Shown here: piece after piece, positions 8,199 to 16,058 of the stretch
Position numbering within the stretch: position 1 is the stretch's first letter
How the letters are laid out: the number at the start of each line of letters is the position of its first letter
Assembly (NCBI GenBank): GCA_003349915.1
Contig: QFXE01000023.1
Location: 93,517 to 126,354 of the forward strand
Reading direction: 5' to 3'
Length of the DNA: 32,838 nt
Source: an endosymbiont of Escarpia spicata
GTDB taxonomy: Bacteria; Pseudomonadota; Gammaproteobacteria; Chromatiales; Chromatiaceae
Notes under the pieces: model-generated
What the model was told of the DNA's origin: nothing
What the model saw: only the letters and a program-made list of their open reading frames with translations
Database searches by the model: none
Position numbers and translations under genes: made by a program

Positions 8199-8309
8199 CA
8201 TAAGCGTTACTCACTGTGTCTGGTATAGTCACGCCCCGACACTATAAGGTTTAGCATAGCGGCGTTTAACCAGCCGCCCCGATAATATCCCTATATCCTG
8301 GAGATGAAG

Positions 8310-9716
8310 ATGGCCTCTAAAGCTCTGAAGATGATGAAAGACAACGATGTGAAGTTTGTCGATCTGCGCTTCACCGATACCCGCGGAAAGGAACAGCACG
8401 TTACACTGCCGACCCATGAAGTTGGTGAAAGTATGTTCACTGACGGCAAGATGTTCGACGGATCCTCCATCGCCGGTTGGAAGGGTATCAACGAGTCTGA
8501 CATGATTCTGATGCCTGAAGACGCCACCGCCGTGATGGATCCCTTCTCGGACGAGAACACGCTGATCATCCGTTGCGATATCCTCGAGCCCGCCACAATG
8601 CAGGGTTACGAGCGCGATCCCCGCTCCGTTGCCAAGCGTGCCGAGGCCTACCTGCAGTCCACCGGCATAGCCGACACCGCTTATTTTGGTCCTGAACCTG
8701 AATTCTTCGTTCTGGACGATGTTCGCTGGCGCGTCGACATGAGCGGCAGCATGGTGAAGATCGACTCAGATGAGGCCGAGTGGAACTCCGAGCGTGTCTA
8801 TGAAGACGGCAACATCGGTCACCGTCCCAGTGTTAAGGGCGGTTACTTCCCTGTACCCCCTGTCGATTCCCTGCATGACCTGCGCGGGGCCATGTGCCTG
8901 GCAATGGAAGAGATGGGTGTGCCTGTTGAGGTCCATCACCACGAGGTGGCAACCGCAGGACAGTGCGAAATCGGCACCCGTTACTCCACACTGGTAGAGC
9001 GCGCTGACTGGGTTCAGATCCAGAAATACGCGACCTGGAATGTTGCCCACGCCTATGGCAAGACCGCCACTTTCATGCCCAAGCCTATTGTGGGTGACAA
9101 CGGTTCCGGTATGCATGTGCACCAGTCCCTGGGAAAAGATGGCGAGAACATCTTCGCCGGTAACCAGTACGGTGGTCTGTCTGAAACCGCACTCTACTAC
9201 ATTGGCGGCATCATCAAGCATGCCCGCGCACTGAACGCTTTCACCAACAGCTCCACCAACTCCTACAAGCGTCTGGTTCCCGGTTTCGAAGCCCCGGTGA
9301 TGCTGGCTTACTCAGCCCGTAACCGCTCTGCCTCCATCCGTATCCCGTGGGATTCCAACCCCAAGGGTCGTCGCGTCGAGGTGCGTTTCCCCGATCCGAC
9401 CGCCAATCCTTACCTGGCCTTTGCCGCCATGATGATGGCTGGCCTGGACGGCGTTCAGAACAAGATCCACCCTGGCGATGCCATGGACAAGGATCTCTAT
9501 GACCTGCCAGCCGAGGAAGCCATGGCGATCCCCACTGTCTGCCATAGTCTGGATCAGGCGCTGGAAGCACTGGATGCGGATCGCGAGTTCCTTACGGCCG
9601 GCGGTGTATTTACCGATGATCTGATCGACGGCTTCATTGAGCTGAAGATGGAAGAGGTAACTCGCCTGCGCATGACCACCCATCCGGTGGAGTTCGACTT
9701 GTACTACAGCCTCTAA
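8310..9716 (+). CDS. glnA: Type I glutamine synthetase
   Basis: Condenses ammonium and glutamate to glutamine with ATP; cytosolic dodecamer and the entry point of nitrogen assimilation. The 468 residues match the GSI-beta length. Visible blocks include [33 protein letters not shown], the glutamate/metal region [21 protein letters not shown], and [10 protein letters not shown]. The adenylylation loop DLYDLPAEE contains the tyrosine target of GlnE. I choose ATG 8310 because GGAG lies 6 bases upstream; the in-frame ATG at 8304 is only one base from it. Codon use is strongly biased, as expected of a highly expressed gene. It is transcribed from the sigma-54 promoter at 8183 and closed by a strong terminator at 9746. 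Confidence 0.98.
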   Translation: MASKALKMMKDNDVKFVDLRFTDTRGKEQHVTLPTHEVGESMFTDGKMFDGSSIAGWKGINESDMILMPEDATAVMDPFSDENTLIIRCDILEPATMQGYERDPRSVAKRAEAYLQSTGIADTAYFGPEPEFFVLDDVRWRVDMSGSMVKIDSDEAEWNSERVYEDGNIGHRPSVKGGYFPVPPVDSLHDLRGAMCLAMEEMGVPVEVHHHEVATAGQCEIGTRYSTLVERADWVQIQKYATWNVAHAYGKTATFMPKPIVGDNGSGMHVHQSLGKDGENIFAGNQYGGLSETALYYIGGIIKHARALNAFTNSSTNSYKRLVPGFEAPVMLAYSARNRSASIRIPWDSNPKGRRVEVRFPDPTANPYLAFAAMMMAGLDGVQNKIHPGDAMDKDLYDLPAEEAMAIPTVCHSLDQALEALDADREFLTAGGVFTDDLIDGFIELKMEEVTRLRMTTHPVEFDLYYSL

Positions 9717-9745
9717 GTCTGACGCTTGCGTTAGTCGGTAGAGAG

Positions 9746-9778
9746 AAGCGTCTCCCGGTTGCGGGAGGCGCTTTTTTT
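9746..9778 (+). terminator. Rho-independent terminator of glnA
   Basis: A 12-bp stem (AAGCGTCTCCCG / CGGGAGGCGCTT, one T-G wobble) with loop GTTG, followed directly by a run of T residues. It starts 30 bp after the glnA stop and should separate glnA from the DUF4124 and ntrBC genes. Confidence 0.93.
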
Positions 9779-9814
9779 GTGCCTGTGATAAGCCTGTAAT
9801 CGCAAGAAGCACAG

Positions 9815-9874
9815 GTAGGGTGCGCCATGCGCACCAAGATTGCTGCTTATTCTGGTGCGCATGGCGCACCCTAC
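9815..9874. repeat. Inverted pair of GTAGGGTGCGC palindromic repeats (REP/BIME-like)
   Basis: Two 22-bp arms (9815-9836 and 9853-9874) are perfect inverted copies around a 16-bp centre. Each arm is itself a REP-like unit: a GTAG head, then the hairpin GGTGCGC-CAT-GCGCACC. A GTAG or GTGG head is the feature of repeats mobilised by RAYT (REP-associated tyrosine) transposases. A second pair lies at 29098-29163. No RAYT gene is in this window. Its position after the glnA terminator is typical. Confidence 0.85.
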
Positions 9875-10000
9875 GTTGGCAAGTTTGACAAGCCAGACTC
9901 CATGCCGACCATCACTATGAACTCTGAAACTAGAGTCCAAACGCTCCATTTGCGACATTGATCGCTTGTCCATCGCTACCGGCTTGTCTATGCTTGGTGC

Positions 10001-10519
10001 ATGCGAATTCTGATACCAGTTCTACTTGCGGTGCTGACACTTCCGGTGGCGGCAAAAGATGTCTATAAGTGGACCTCGCCCGACGGGGTTATCTACTATT
10101 CCGATCAATTCAGAGAAGGCGCAGAAAAGGTTTGGATTCCGGGGCAGTCGACAGCTCGTTCCAAGGCGGGCGAAACGAGTGAGCCATCAGAGGAGACGAA
10201 TCTGCCGGGTGAATCGGGATATGCTGTTTTCGAGATTGCCGAACCGGAGAATGACGCAACTATCCGCAATAACGAGGGCACAGTGGGCGTGGGACTGAGT
10301 CTCTCTCCGGTGCTTATATCCGGCGACGCCATTCAGGTCTTTGTGGATGGCAATCGGATAGAAGGAGATATCGGCGGCGCAACCCAGTTCACACTGAATG
10401 ATCTGAGCCTGGGAACCCATACACTGGAGGCACGGATTCTGGATGACACCGGGAAACTGTTGACTTCCACACCCACCATCAATTTCCATCTCCGCAAGGC
10501 ACCGGTTACAACACCCTGA
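10001..10519 (+). CDS. Secreted DUF4124-domain protein
   Basis: A 172-residue exported protein of unknown function. It has a signal peptide (MRILIPVLLAVLTLPVAA, cleavage expected near AAKD), then the DUF4124 motif DVYKWTSPDGVIYYSDQ at residues 20-36. A low-complexity Ser/Glu linker follows, and residues of about 75-165 form a beta-rich, Ig/fibronectin-like domain (VFVDGNRIEGD, GTHTLEARILDDTGK). A DUF4124 protein between glnA and ntrB is a conserved arrangement in Pseudomonas and relatives, although no nitrogen role is established. The glnA terminator and a repeat pair separate it from glnA, so it probably has its own promoter; I could not identify one with confidence. Confidence 0.8.
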   Translation: MRILIPVLLAVLTLPVAAKDVYKWTSPDGVIYYSDQFREGAEKVWIPGQSTARSKAGETSEPSEETNLPGESGYAVFEIAEPENDATIRNNEGTVGVGLSLSPVLISGDAIQVFVDGNRIEGDIGGATQFTLNDLSLGTHTLEARILDDTGKLLTSTPTINFHLRKAPVTTP

Positions 10520-10547
10520 TACCGACGCTGGTTTTGCCACAGCTGCG

Positions 10548-10564
10548 CGCACTATAATGGTGCA
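10548..10564 (+). promoter_or_regulatory. NtrC-type operator over a TATAAT box, upstream of ntrBC
   Basis: CGCACTA-TAA-TGGTGCA differs from the NtrC dyad TGCACYA-N3-TGGTGCA at one base. A perfect TATAAT -10 hexamer (10553-10558) lies inside it, so bound NtrC would block RNA polymerase. This is the layout of the autorepressed E. coli glnL promoter. The leader to ntrB is about 200 bases. The -35 region is weak. Confidence 0.72.
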
Positions 10565-10764
10565 GACAGATCTGCGTTCCATTCCTTAATGTCCAAAAGC
10601 AGGGAGAGTCTATCAACCTTGTTTAAGGCATATCGATCCTGGAAGTTCTGCACCCTGGTTGCAAACACCCGTGTATGCCCGGTCTGCACGCTGTTTCCTA
10701 GTGCAGGAACGAAATAGCACCCCTATCTTTTTTATTTGGTTCGGTTATTGCTTATCATCCAGTT

Positions 10765-11838
10765 ATGGATAAACAGCAGCAAAGAAGCACACTGGAAAGA
10801 CGGGTATTGGAGAATCTGAGCTCCTCGATTCTCCTATTCGACCAGGCTTTTATTTTGAAATATATCAATCCGGCCGGTGAGATGCTGTTTGCGGTAAGTG
10901 CCAGACAGGTTATCGGCCAGCAGGCGGCCGATTTGATCCACTGCCCAGGTGGAACGGTTGAATCGAACCTGAGACGGGCCAGCGAATCAGGACAGCCGTT
11001 TACTGAACGGGAAATTACCCTGCCGCTGGCGGATGGCAGGGAGATCACCGTCGATTGTACGGTGGTGCCGCTTCGGGATAACAATGGGGAGGAGGAGTTG
11101 CTCGTCGAACTGCAGCAGCTGGATCGTCAGCTGCGCATCAACAGGGAAGAGGAGTTGATCTCCCAGGGTCAGGTCTCCCGTGCCCTGGTAAGGGGTATGG
11201 CCCATGAGATAAAAAATCCTTTAGGAGGATTGCGTGGTGCAGCACAATTGCTGGAACGGGAGCTTCCCGATGAAGCGCTGAAAGAGTACACCCAGACCAT
11301 CATCGCAGAGGCAGATCGTCTACAGAACCTGGTGAACAGCATGCTGGGCCCCAATCGCCTGCCGCAAAAGAGACCCTTCAGCATCCACCAGGTGCTGGAG
11401 CGTATCTGCAACCTGGTGCAGGTCGAGGCGGGTGATCGATTGAGGATTCAGAAAAATTACGATCCGAGTATTCCTGATGTCGTGGGGGATTTCGACCAGT
11501 TGATTCAGGCACTCCTGAACATCTTGCGCAACGCGGTCCAGGCGGTGGGCAATAAAGGAGTGGTCGGTCTGAAAACACGGGTGCTAAGGCAGTTTACTAT
11601 CGGTAACGAACGCCACCGCCTGGTATTGAAAGTCGATATCTTCGACAACGGTCCCGGTATCCCCGAGTCCCTGCAAAACAGGATTTTTTTCCCCATGGTC
11701 TCCGGTAGCAGCGATGGTATGGGCGTGGGTCTTTCAATTGCGCAATCCCTGATCAACCAGCACCGTGGTTTGATTGAATTTGCCAGTCGTCCCGGCGAGA
11801 CGATTTTCACCGTATTACTTCCTTTGGAATCGAGCTGA
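10765..11838 (+). CDS. ntrB: Nitrogen regulation sensor histidine kinase NtrB
   Basis: Cytosolic histidine kinase/phosphatase that phosphorylates NtrC under nitrogen limitation and dephosphorylates it when bound by PII (known for the family). The 357 residues hold an N-terminal PAS domain (about 10-115), the dimerisation/phosphoacceptor motif AHEIKNPL with His147, and an HATPase domain with NILRNAVQAV (N box), DNGPGIP (G1) and GVGLSIAQSL (G2). There is no membrane segment, as expected. The stop codon overlaps the ntrC ATG (TGATG), so the kinase and its partner are coupled. The ribosome-binding site before ATG 10765 is poor. Confidence 0.95.
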   Translation: MDKQQQRSTLERRVLENLSSSILLFDQAFILKYINPAGEMLFAVSARQVIGQQAADLIHCPGGTVESNLRRASESGQPFTEREITLPLADGREITVDCTVVPLRDNNGEEELLVELQQLDRQLRINREEELISQGQVSRALVRGMAHEIKNPLGGLRGAAQLLERELPDEALKEYTQTIIAEADRLQNLVNSMLGPNRLPQKRPFSIHQVLERICNLVQVEAGDRLRIQKNYDPSIPDVVGDFDQLIQALLNILRNAVQAVGNKGVVGLKTRVLRQFTIGNERHRLVLKVDIFDNGPGIPESLQNRIFFPMVSGSSDGMGVGLSIAQSLINQHRGLIEFASRPGETIFTVLLPLESS

Positions 11839-13244
11839 TGGAAACAGAATGCAGGGTTTGGGTAATCGATGATGACCGCTCCATCCGCTGGGTGTTGGAA
11901 AAGACGCTGCAGAAGGCGGATATGCTGGTCACCAGCTTTGAAACCGGTAATGGTGTGCTCGATGCCCTGGAGGCAGAGCAGCCGGACGTTATCGTTTCCG
12001 ACATACGCATGCCGGGGATCGATGGATTGGAGTTGTTGGAGATGATCCAGGCCCGCTATCCATCGCTTCCGGTGATCATTATGACGGCACATTCAGATCT
12101 CGAAAGCGCTGTCTCTGCTTATCATAAGGGCGCCTTTGAGTATCTGCCGAAACCCTTCGATGTGGATGAGGCGGTCGATCAGATTCGCCGTGCCTGCCGG
12201 CAGCACCTTACGCATTCTCAACCGGTGGATGAGGAGCAGATAGGGGGGCTTGAGATCATCGGCGAAGCACCGGCCATGCAGGAGGTTTTCCGCGCCATAG
12301 GGCGGCTGGCCCGTTCGAATATCACGGTGCTCATCAATGGGGAATCGGGTACAGGTAAAGAGCTGGTGGCACATGCCTTGCACCGCCATAGCCCTCGTGC
12401 TGAGGCGCCATTTATCGCCCTGAATATGGCGGCCATACCCAAGGACCTGATGGAGTCTGAACTATTCGGCCATGAACGAGGTGCTTTCACTGGAGCACAG
12501 AGCCGCCGTGAAGGGCGTTTTGAACAGGCTGATGGCGGCACGCTCTTTCTGGATGAGATCGGCGACATGCCGGCGGAGCTGCAGACCCGGCTGCTGCGGG
12601 TATTGGCTGATGGCCAGTTCTACCGCGTCGGTGGCCACGAACCGGTGAAGGTCGATGTGCGGATCATCGCCGCCACGCACCAGAATTTGGAAGGGTTGGT
12701 GAAACGGGGCGAATTCAGGGAAGACCTGTTTCATCGGCTCAACGTGATAAGAATCCATATTCCCGCTATGCGGGAACGAAAGGAGGATATATCGCTCTTG
12801 ATGCGCTACTTCCTTTCCACTGCATCTGAAGAGTTGGAGGTCGAGGCGAAGATCCTGTTGCCGGAAACCACAGAATTTCTGCAACAACTCGACTGGCCAG
12901 GTAATGTCCGGCAGTTGGAAAATACCGCCCACTGGCTCACTGTGATGGCCTCCGGACAGGAGATCCATGTCGAGGATCTGCCGCCGGAGCTGCAACAGGA
13001 AGAGTCACGGAGTGAAATCTGTGGAGACTGGCGGCAACTGCTGCGGGCCTGGACGCGCAGCCGTCTGCAATCCGGCGCGGAAGCCCTGCTTGATGAAGCG
13101 GGCGCAGACTTTGAGACAGTGATGATAGAGACGGCGCTGGAGCATACCGCAGGGCGCCGCCAGGATGCCGCCCGCCTGCTTGGCTGGGGGCGAAATACCC
13201 TGACCCGCAAGATTAAAGAGTTGGGTCTGGATCATGAAAATTGA
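11838..13244 (+). CDS. ntrC: Nitrogen regulation response regulator NtrC
   Basis: Sigma-54-dependent enhancer-binding activator of nitrogen genes such as glnA. The 468 residues comprise a receiver domain with the acidic pocket DDD (11-13) and phospho-acceptor Asp55 (VSDIRMPG); an AAA+ domain with Walker A GESGTGKE (168-175), the sigma-54 contact loop GAFTGA (215-220) and a Walker B near GGTLFLDEIGDM; and a C-terminal Fis-type helix-turn-helix (AARLLGWGRNTLTRKIKELG). All three parts look intact. It overlaps ntrB by one base. The operator at 10548 suggests that it represses its own operon, and the sigma-54 promoter at 8183 is its likely target. The sigma-54 promoter at 32509 could belong to a different activator. 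Confidence 0.96.
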   Translation: METECRVWVIDDDRSIRWVLEKTLQKADMLVTSFETGNGVLDALEAEQPDVIVSDIRMPGIDGLELLEMIQARYPSLPVIIMTAHSDLESAVSAYHKGAFEYLPKPFDVDEAVDQIRRACRQHLTHSQPVDEEQIGGLEIIGEAPAMQEVFRAIGRLARSNITVLINGESGTGKELVAHALHRHSPRAEAPFIALNMAAIPKDLMESELFGHERGAFTGAQSRREGRFEQADGGTLFLDEIGDMPAELQTRLLRVLADGQFYRVGGHEPVKVDVRIIAATHQNLEGLVKRGEFREDLFHRLNVIRIHIPAMRERKEDISLLMRYFLSTASEELEVEAKILLPETTEFLQQLDWPGNVRQLENTAHWLTVMASGQEIHVEDLPPELQQEESRSEICGDWRQLLRAWTRSRLQSGAEALLDEAGADFETVMIETALEHTAGRRQDAARLLGWGRNTLTRKIKELGLDHEN

Positions 13245-13250
13245 GCCAGT

Positions 13251-13278
13251 GGGGAGGACTCAAAACCTGAGTGCCCCC
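13251..13278 (+). terminator. Possible weak terminator hairpin after ntrC
   Basis: GGGG-AGG-ACTCA, loop AAACC, TGAGT-G-CCCC forms a stem with a small asymmetric bulge, 7 bp after the ntrC stop. The T-run is poor (GCTGTTTGAG), so termination would be weak or Rho-assisted. Confidence 0.35.
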
Positions 13279-13298
13279 GCTGTTTGAGAGGATAGTAG

Positions 13299-13697
13299 AT
13301 GGAAACGACAAGCATTGATCTTCCGGGTTGTGAGATCGAATCAATCACTTTTGAGGTGGGAGTTCTCAGGGTGCGGTTCTCCCGTGCCTATATCGTCAAA
13401 ACCCTGACAGGTTCGGAAGAACGCACTCGTTGGTGGCAAGCAGGTGAGATGATATTGGAGGGTGCTGAAGTAGAGGGTGAACTGCCCGCAGCGCCCTGTG
13501 TCTGCGACGGAGGAGATGTGGGTGAGAACGTCTATACTTACCGCGACATGGTACCGCTGCCTCTGGAGAGCAGGGGCCGTGCCCACTGTGTCTTAAAGAT
13601 CCGTGACAGCGGGTTGGTGCTGAAGGCCCAGGCGGATGGGATAAAATTGGTGATGGATGACAGACCCCACTATATTGAGCATATTAAGCCGGAATGA
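13299..13697 (+). CDS. Conserved-looking hypothetical protein
   Basis: A 132-residue protein that I do not recognise. There is no signal peptide or membrane segment. It appears beta-rich, with alternating hydrophobic strands (ITFEVGVLRVRFSRAYIVKTL, VYTYRDMVPLPLESRGRAHCVLKI, GLVLKAQADGIKLVM) and a Cys-rich middle (APCVCDGGD). GAGAGGATAG precedes ATG 13299. It lies 54 bp after ntrC in the same direction and could be read through from ntrBC. Base and codon use resemble the neighbours, so it is probably a real gene. Confidence 0.65.
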   Translation: METTSIDLPGCEIESITFEVGVLRVRFSRAYIVKTLTGSEERTRWWQAGEMILEGAEVEGELPAAPCVCDGGDVGENVYTYRDMVPLPLESRGRAHCVLKIRDSGLVLKAQADGIKLVMDDRPHYIEHIKPE

Positions 13698-14046
13698 AAA
13701 GAAGGATAAAGGTGAAAGGCTAAAGGAGGCTGTGCCACCTGGGAAGCCGAACGCTGTCGATACTGTGGTTGGAATCTGATGGGTTCGACTTGGTTTGACG
13801 CAAGAACCAGGCAAATCTATGATTTGCCAGCCTTTAGCCATTAAATGTATTGCAAATCCCTGGATTCAGAATAATATTTCTGTTATCTCTAGTTATAGGT
13901 TACGAATAATATTTATACGAGAAACGGAATTCAGGTGCAGCATTGGCCGCTGGAGATTCACGGCTGGTTGCGCAAAAAACGAAAAAGATAACCAGTGAAT
14001 GGCAACAGCAGGCGTCGAATTGCCACAACTGGGGAGTATACAAACC
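13698..14046 (+). other. 349-bp intergenic region with hairpins
   Basis: I see no convincing gene. GGCAAAT-CTATG-ATTTGCC (13810-13828) is a perfect 7-bp hairpin. GGCTAAAGG (13718-13726) and CCTTTAGCC (13831-13839) are perfect inverted arms about 104 bp apart, so the whole span could fold. From 13850 to 13930 the DNA is AT-rich, consistent with promoter DNA for the downstream metallohydrolase, but no consensus promoter stands out. Confidence 0.5.
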
Positions 14047-14805
14047 ATGTCAGTCGAACTTTACAATAAAAAAGAACATATCTGCGTCGCTTTTCGGGAC
14101 CTTGTGACCGGAGATGCGGTGCAGGCCAATCAGTTCCTGATCTTTGACCACGGCCACGCCGCTTTACTCGACCCAGGTGGTGAGCTGACCTACTCCCGCC
14201 TCTTCATGGCGATCAGCGACTACATGAATGTGAAAAAGCTCGATTATGTCATCGCTTCCCACCAGGACCCTGATATCGTCGCCTCAGTGAATAAGTGGCT
14301 GGTGGGCACCGATTGCAAGGTGGTGGTCCCCTCGCTCTGGGAGCGTTTCATCCCCCATTTCACCCGCCCTGGCCGCCTGCAGAACCGGGTGGTTTCCATA
14401 CCGGACCAGGGTATCAATCTCGAGCTGGGCAATATTAGGCTGAAAGCCCTGCCTGCCCACTTTCTGCATGCGGAAGGAAATTTTCAGTTTTACGATCCGA
14501 TCAGCAAGATCCTCTTTTCCGGCGACCTCGGCGCCAACCTGCCGCCTGGAGATCTCGACAAACCGGTGAAAAAGCTGGCGGAAATTCTCCCCTATATGGA
14601 CGGTTTCCATAAACGCTACATGAACTCCAATCGGGTTTGCCGCTACTGGGCGAATATGGTGAGTTCTCTGGAGATCGATATGATTGTGCCCCAACATGGC
14701 AGATCATTCGTGGGTAAAAAAGCGGTCGCCGAATTTATCAATTGGGTCGCAAATCTCGAGTGTGGGATCGATCTGATGACCCAGAGTCACTACCAGGCAC
14801 CGTGA
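14047..14805 (+). CDS. ODP-family metallo-beta-lactamase-fold di-iron protein (probable oxygen sensor)
   Basis: A 252-residue soluble protein with the metallo-beta-lactamase fold of flavodiiron proteins but no flavodoxin domain. The ligand set resembles flavodiiron/ODP proteins: SHQDPDIV supplies His72, Asp74 and Asp76; AHFLHAEG supplies His138 (or His141); SGDLG supplies Asp160; and PQHGRS supplies His217. In the spirochaete ODP this di-iron site binds oxygen and feeds a CheA chemotaxis kinase (established for that protein). I choose ATG 14047 because GGGGAG lies 10 bases upstream; an in-frame ATG at 13999 lacks one. It converges on a Cache-domain gene. A non-sensory oxygen or NO reductase role is less likely without a flavin domain. 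Confidence 0.75.
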   Translation: MSVELYNKKEHICVAFRDLVTGDAVQANQFLIFDHGHAALLDPGGELTYSRLFMAISDYMNVKKLDYVIASHQDPDIVASVNKWLVGTDCKVVVPSLWERFIPHFTRPGRLQNRVVSIPDQGINLELGNIRLKALPAHFLHAEGNFQFYDPISKILFSGDLGANLPPGDLDKPVKKLAEILPYMDGFHKRYMNSNRVCRYWANMVSSLEIDMIVPQHGRSFVGKKAVAEFINWVANLECGIDLMTQSHYQAP

Positions 14806-14825
14806 TCGTATAGAACAACCTCAAA

Positions 14826-14850
14826 CCCGTTGCCCTTACCGGGCGACGGG
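14826..14850. terminator. Bidirectional hairpin between convergent genes
   Basis: CCCGTTGCCC (14826-14835), loop TTACC, GGGCGACGGG (14841-14850): a 10-bp stem with one G-T wobble. It lies exactly between the two convergent stops. The T-run is short on both strands (TTTGAGGTT on the minus side), so it is better for the minus-strand gene. Confidence 0.55.
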
Positions 14851-14852
14851 AA

Positions 14853-15815
14853 CTATCCGTCAGCCTTCGACCCTGCCAGCTCTCCAATCCAGAAACCGAG
14901 ATTCTTTTCCAGAAACTCTTCCATCGGCATGTAGTGAGAACCGTCACAGGAGAAGGTGAGTCCGAGCATGCCATTCATGATGTTCAGCGAGCTGCTGCGC
15001 AGATAGATGGTTTCGTCTGCAAACCGCAACGCCTTCAACTCATCGAGCACGGCCCGAATCTGCGCGGGTGTAACCTTGGCTTCCGCTGGGTAAGTGTGCA
15101 GAGGATAGACAAGGCTGAGATCGGGGTCGATGATCTCTTCCACGCCGTGTATCCGGTAACTGTATGGATCATCCAACAGCCAGAATGAACAGCGTCCGCT
15201 GGAGTAGTGGATTTTTGTGTGGAAGATGCCGTGGGCGGTCATCAGAGCATGGACCGTGTCGTGCACCGAATCGAGCTGATCATCCAGCCGGCTCTGAATC
15301 CGCTGTTGCATAAAAACTGTGCCACGCACCGCTGGATCGCCCTTGAACTGCTGCCAGCGTAACTCCGGGTTGTCCAATCTGCTGTCGGTAAGCAATTTGT
15401 CGAGGGAGAAATCAGCCGCGATGAATCCCACCAGACTCTTATTTATGCGCACTGCCTGTAGGGCCGTAACACATTCAGTACTGGAGTACATGCTGCGATA
15501 GACAGACGAGAGCATGATGCCTTTGAACGGCAGGTTGTTTTTCAGATAGGGGCGATTCGAAAGGTCACGTCCGCGCCAGGAGCGATCGGCAACGCCAGCA
15601 CTGATCAGGGACGAGACTTCGAGGCCATCGAGATCCCAAGCGTAGAGAAAGTCGCAACTGGAGATATCGGATTGATGATCCTGTAGCTGTTGGTCGAGCT
15701 GATCAGGGTCCTGCCACACCTCTGCGCAGTCTTTCGCAAGTGCTGAGAGGGGTTCACCGATTGCTCTGGCAAGTGCGGCTTTTTTCTCCAGAATGTTCTG
15801 TTGGATCGATGACAT
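14853..15815 (-). CDS. Cache/PDC sensor-domain protein without membrane anchor
   Basis: A 320-residue protein with a PDC/Cache-like ligand-binding core at about residues 50-165: YAWDLDGLEVSS, then GRDLSNRPYLKNN and VGFIAADFSLDKL, the arrangement seen in dCache sensors. The C-terminal half (EVIDPD-like strand region, then LRSSSLNIMNGMLGLTFSCD) is of unknown type. Unusually, no transmembrane segment, HAMP, kinase or cyclase output domain is present, so it would act in the cytosol through a partner. I choose ATG 15815 (MSSIQQNILEKKAAL); a longer frame reaching 15920 has an unlikely N-terminus. No good ribosome-binding site is visible at either start. It converges on the ODP-type gene. Confidence 0.65.
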   Translation of the reverse strand: MSSIQQNILEKKAALARAIGEPLSALAKDCAEVWQDPDQLDQQLQDHQSDISSCDFLYAWDLDGLEVSSLISAGVADRSWRGRDLSNRPYLKNNLPFKGIMLSSVYRSMYSSTECVTALQAVRINKSLVGFIAADFSLDKLLTDSRLDNPELRWQQFKGDPAVRGTVFMQQRIQSRLDDQLDSVHDTVHALMTAHGIFHTKIHYSSGRCSFWLLDDPYSYRIHGVEEIIDPDLSLVYPLHTYPAEAKVTPAQIRAVLDELKALRFADETIYLRSSSLNIMNGMLGLTFSCDGSHYMPMEEFLEKNLGFWIGELAGSKADG

Positions 15816-16058
15816 ATGCACTGCGTTTGATAATTTTGAAAGTATCTTACACCGAAACAACAAAGTAAGTGTTTGATGTTTCACGTTGATGACAGTGAAA
15901 GGTTTAACGGTTTGGCACACTCAAGGGTTTGGGATTCAGATAGACTCTAATTCCCATTGGTTATGGGCGACAAAGACAGCGGGTATTTTACGCGCCGTTG
16001 GAGAGGTTGGGTCAGCGACCCTGAGTGCTTTTAGAAGGTTGGTTGGAGATTATTTCGC

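Larger units (their letters stand above)
7853..8309 (+). other. 457-bp intergenic region upstream of glnA
   Basis: I see no protein gene here. In order it contains two NtrC-like dyads (7864-7880 and 7895-7911); an inverted repeat with arms GATGAGCA (7972-7979) and TGCTCATC (8012-8019); an AT-rich stretch (about 8030-8070); a nested hairpin (8081-8121); and the sigma-54 promoter at 8183-8198. From the predicted start site near 8209 there is a leader of about 100 bases to the glnA ATG. Confidence 0.7.

Noticed and set aside
8224-8239. TATAGT and similar AT-rich hexamers just before glnA as a sigma-70 promoter
   Set aside because: No -35 element lies at a suitable distance, and the sigma-54 promoter at 8183 explains expression better.
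10648-10663. Sigma-54-like sequence CTGCACCCTGGTTGCA in the ntrB leader
   Set aside because: The essential -24 GG is TG; without it a functional RpoN promoter is unlikely.
13740-13810. GGTTCGAC near 13777 considered as a tRNA T-loop
   Set aside because: No acceptor, anticodon or D stem can be formed around it.
13795-13998. A 67-codon plus-strand frame before the di-iron protein gene
   Set aside because: It contains a perfect hairpin and AT-rich DNA, has no ribosome-binding site, and its composition is unlike the neighbouring proteins.
13999-14046. Upstream in-frame ATG for the ODP-type protein
   Set aside because: No ribosome-binding site precedes it, whereas GGGGAG precedes ATG 14047 and the family fold starts there.
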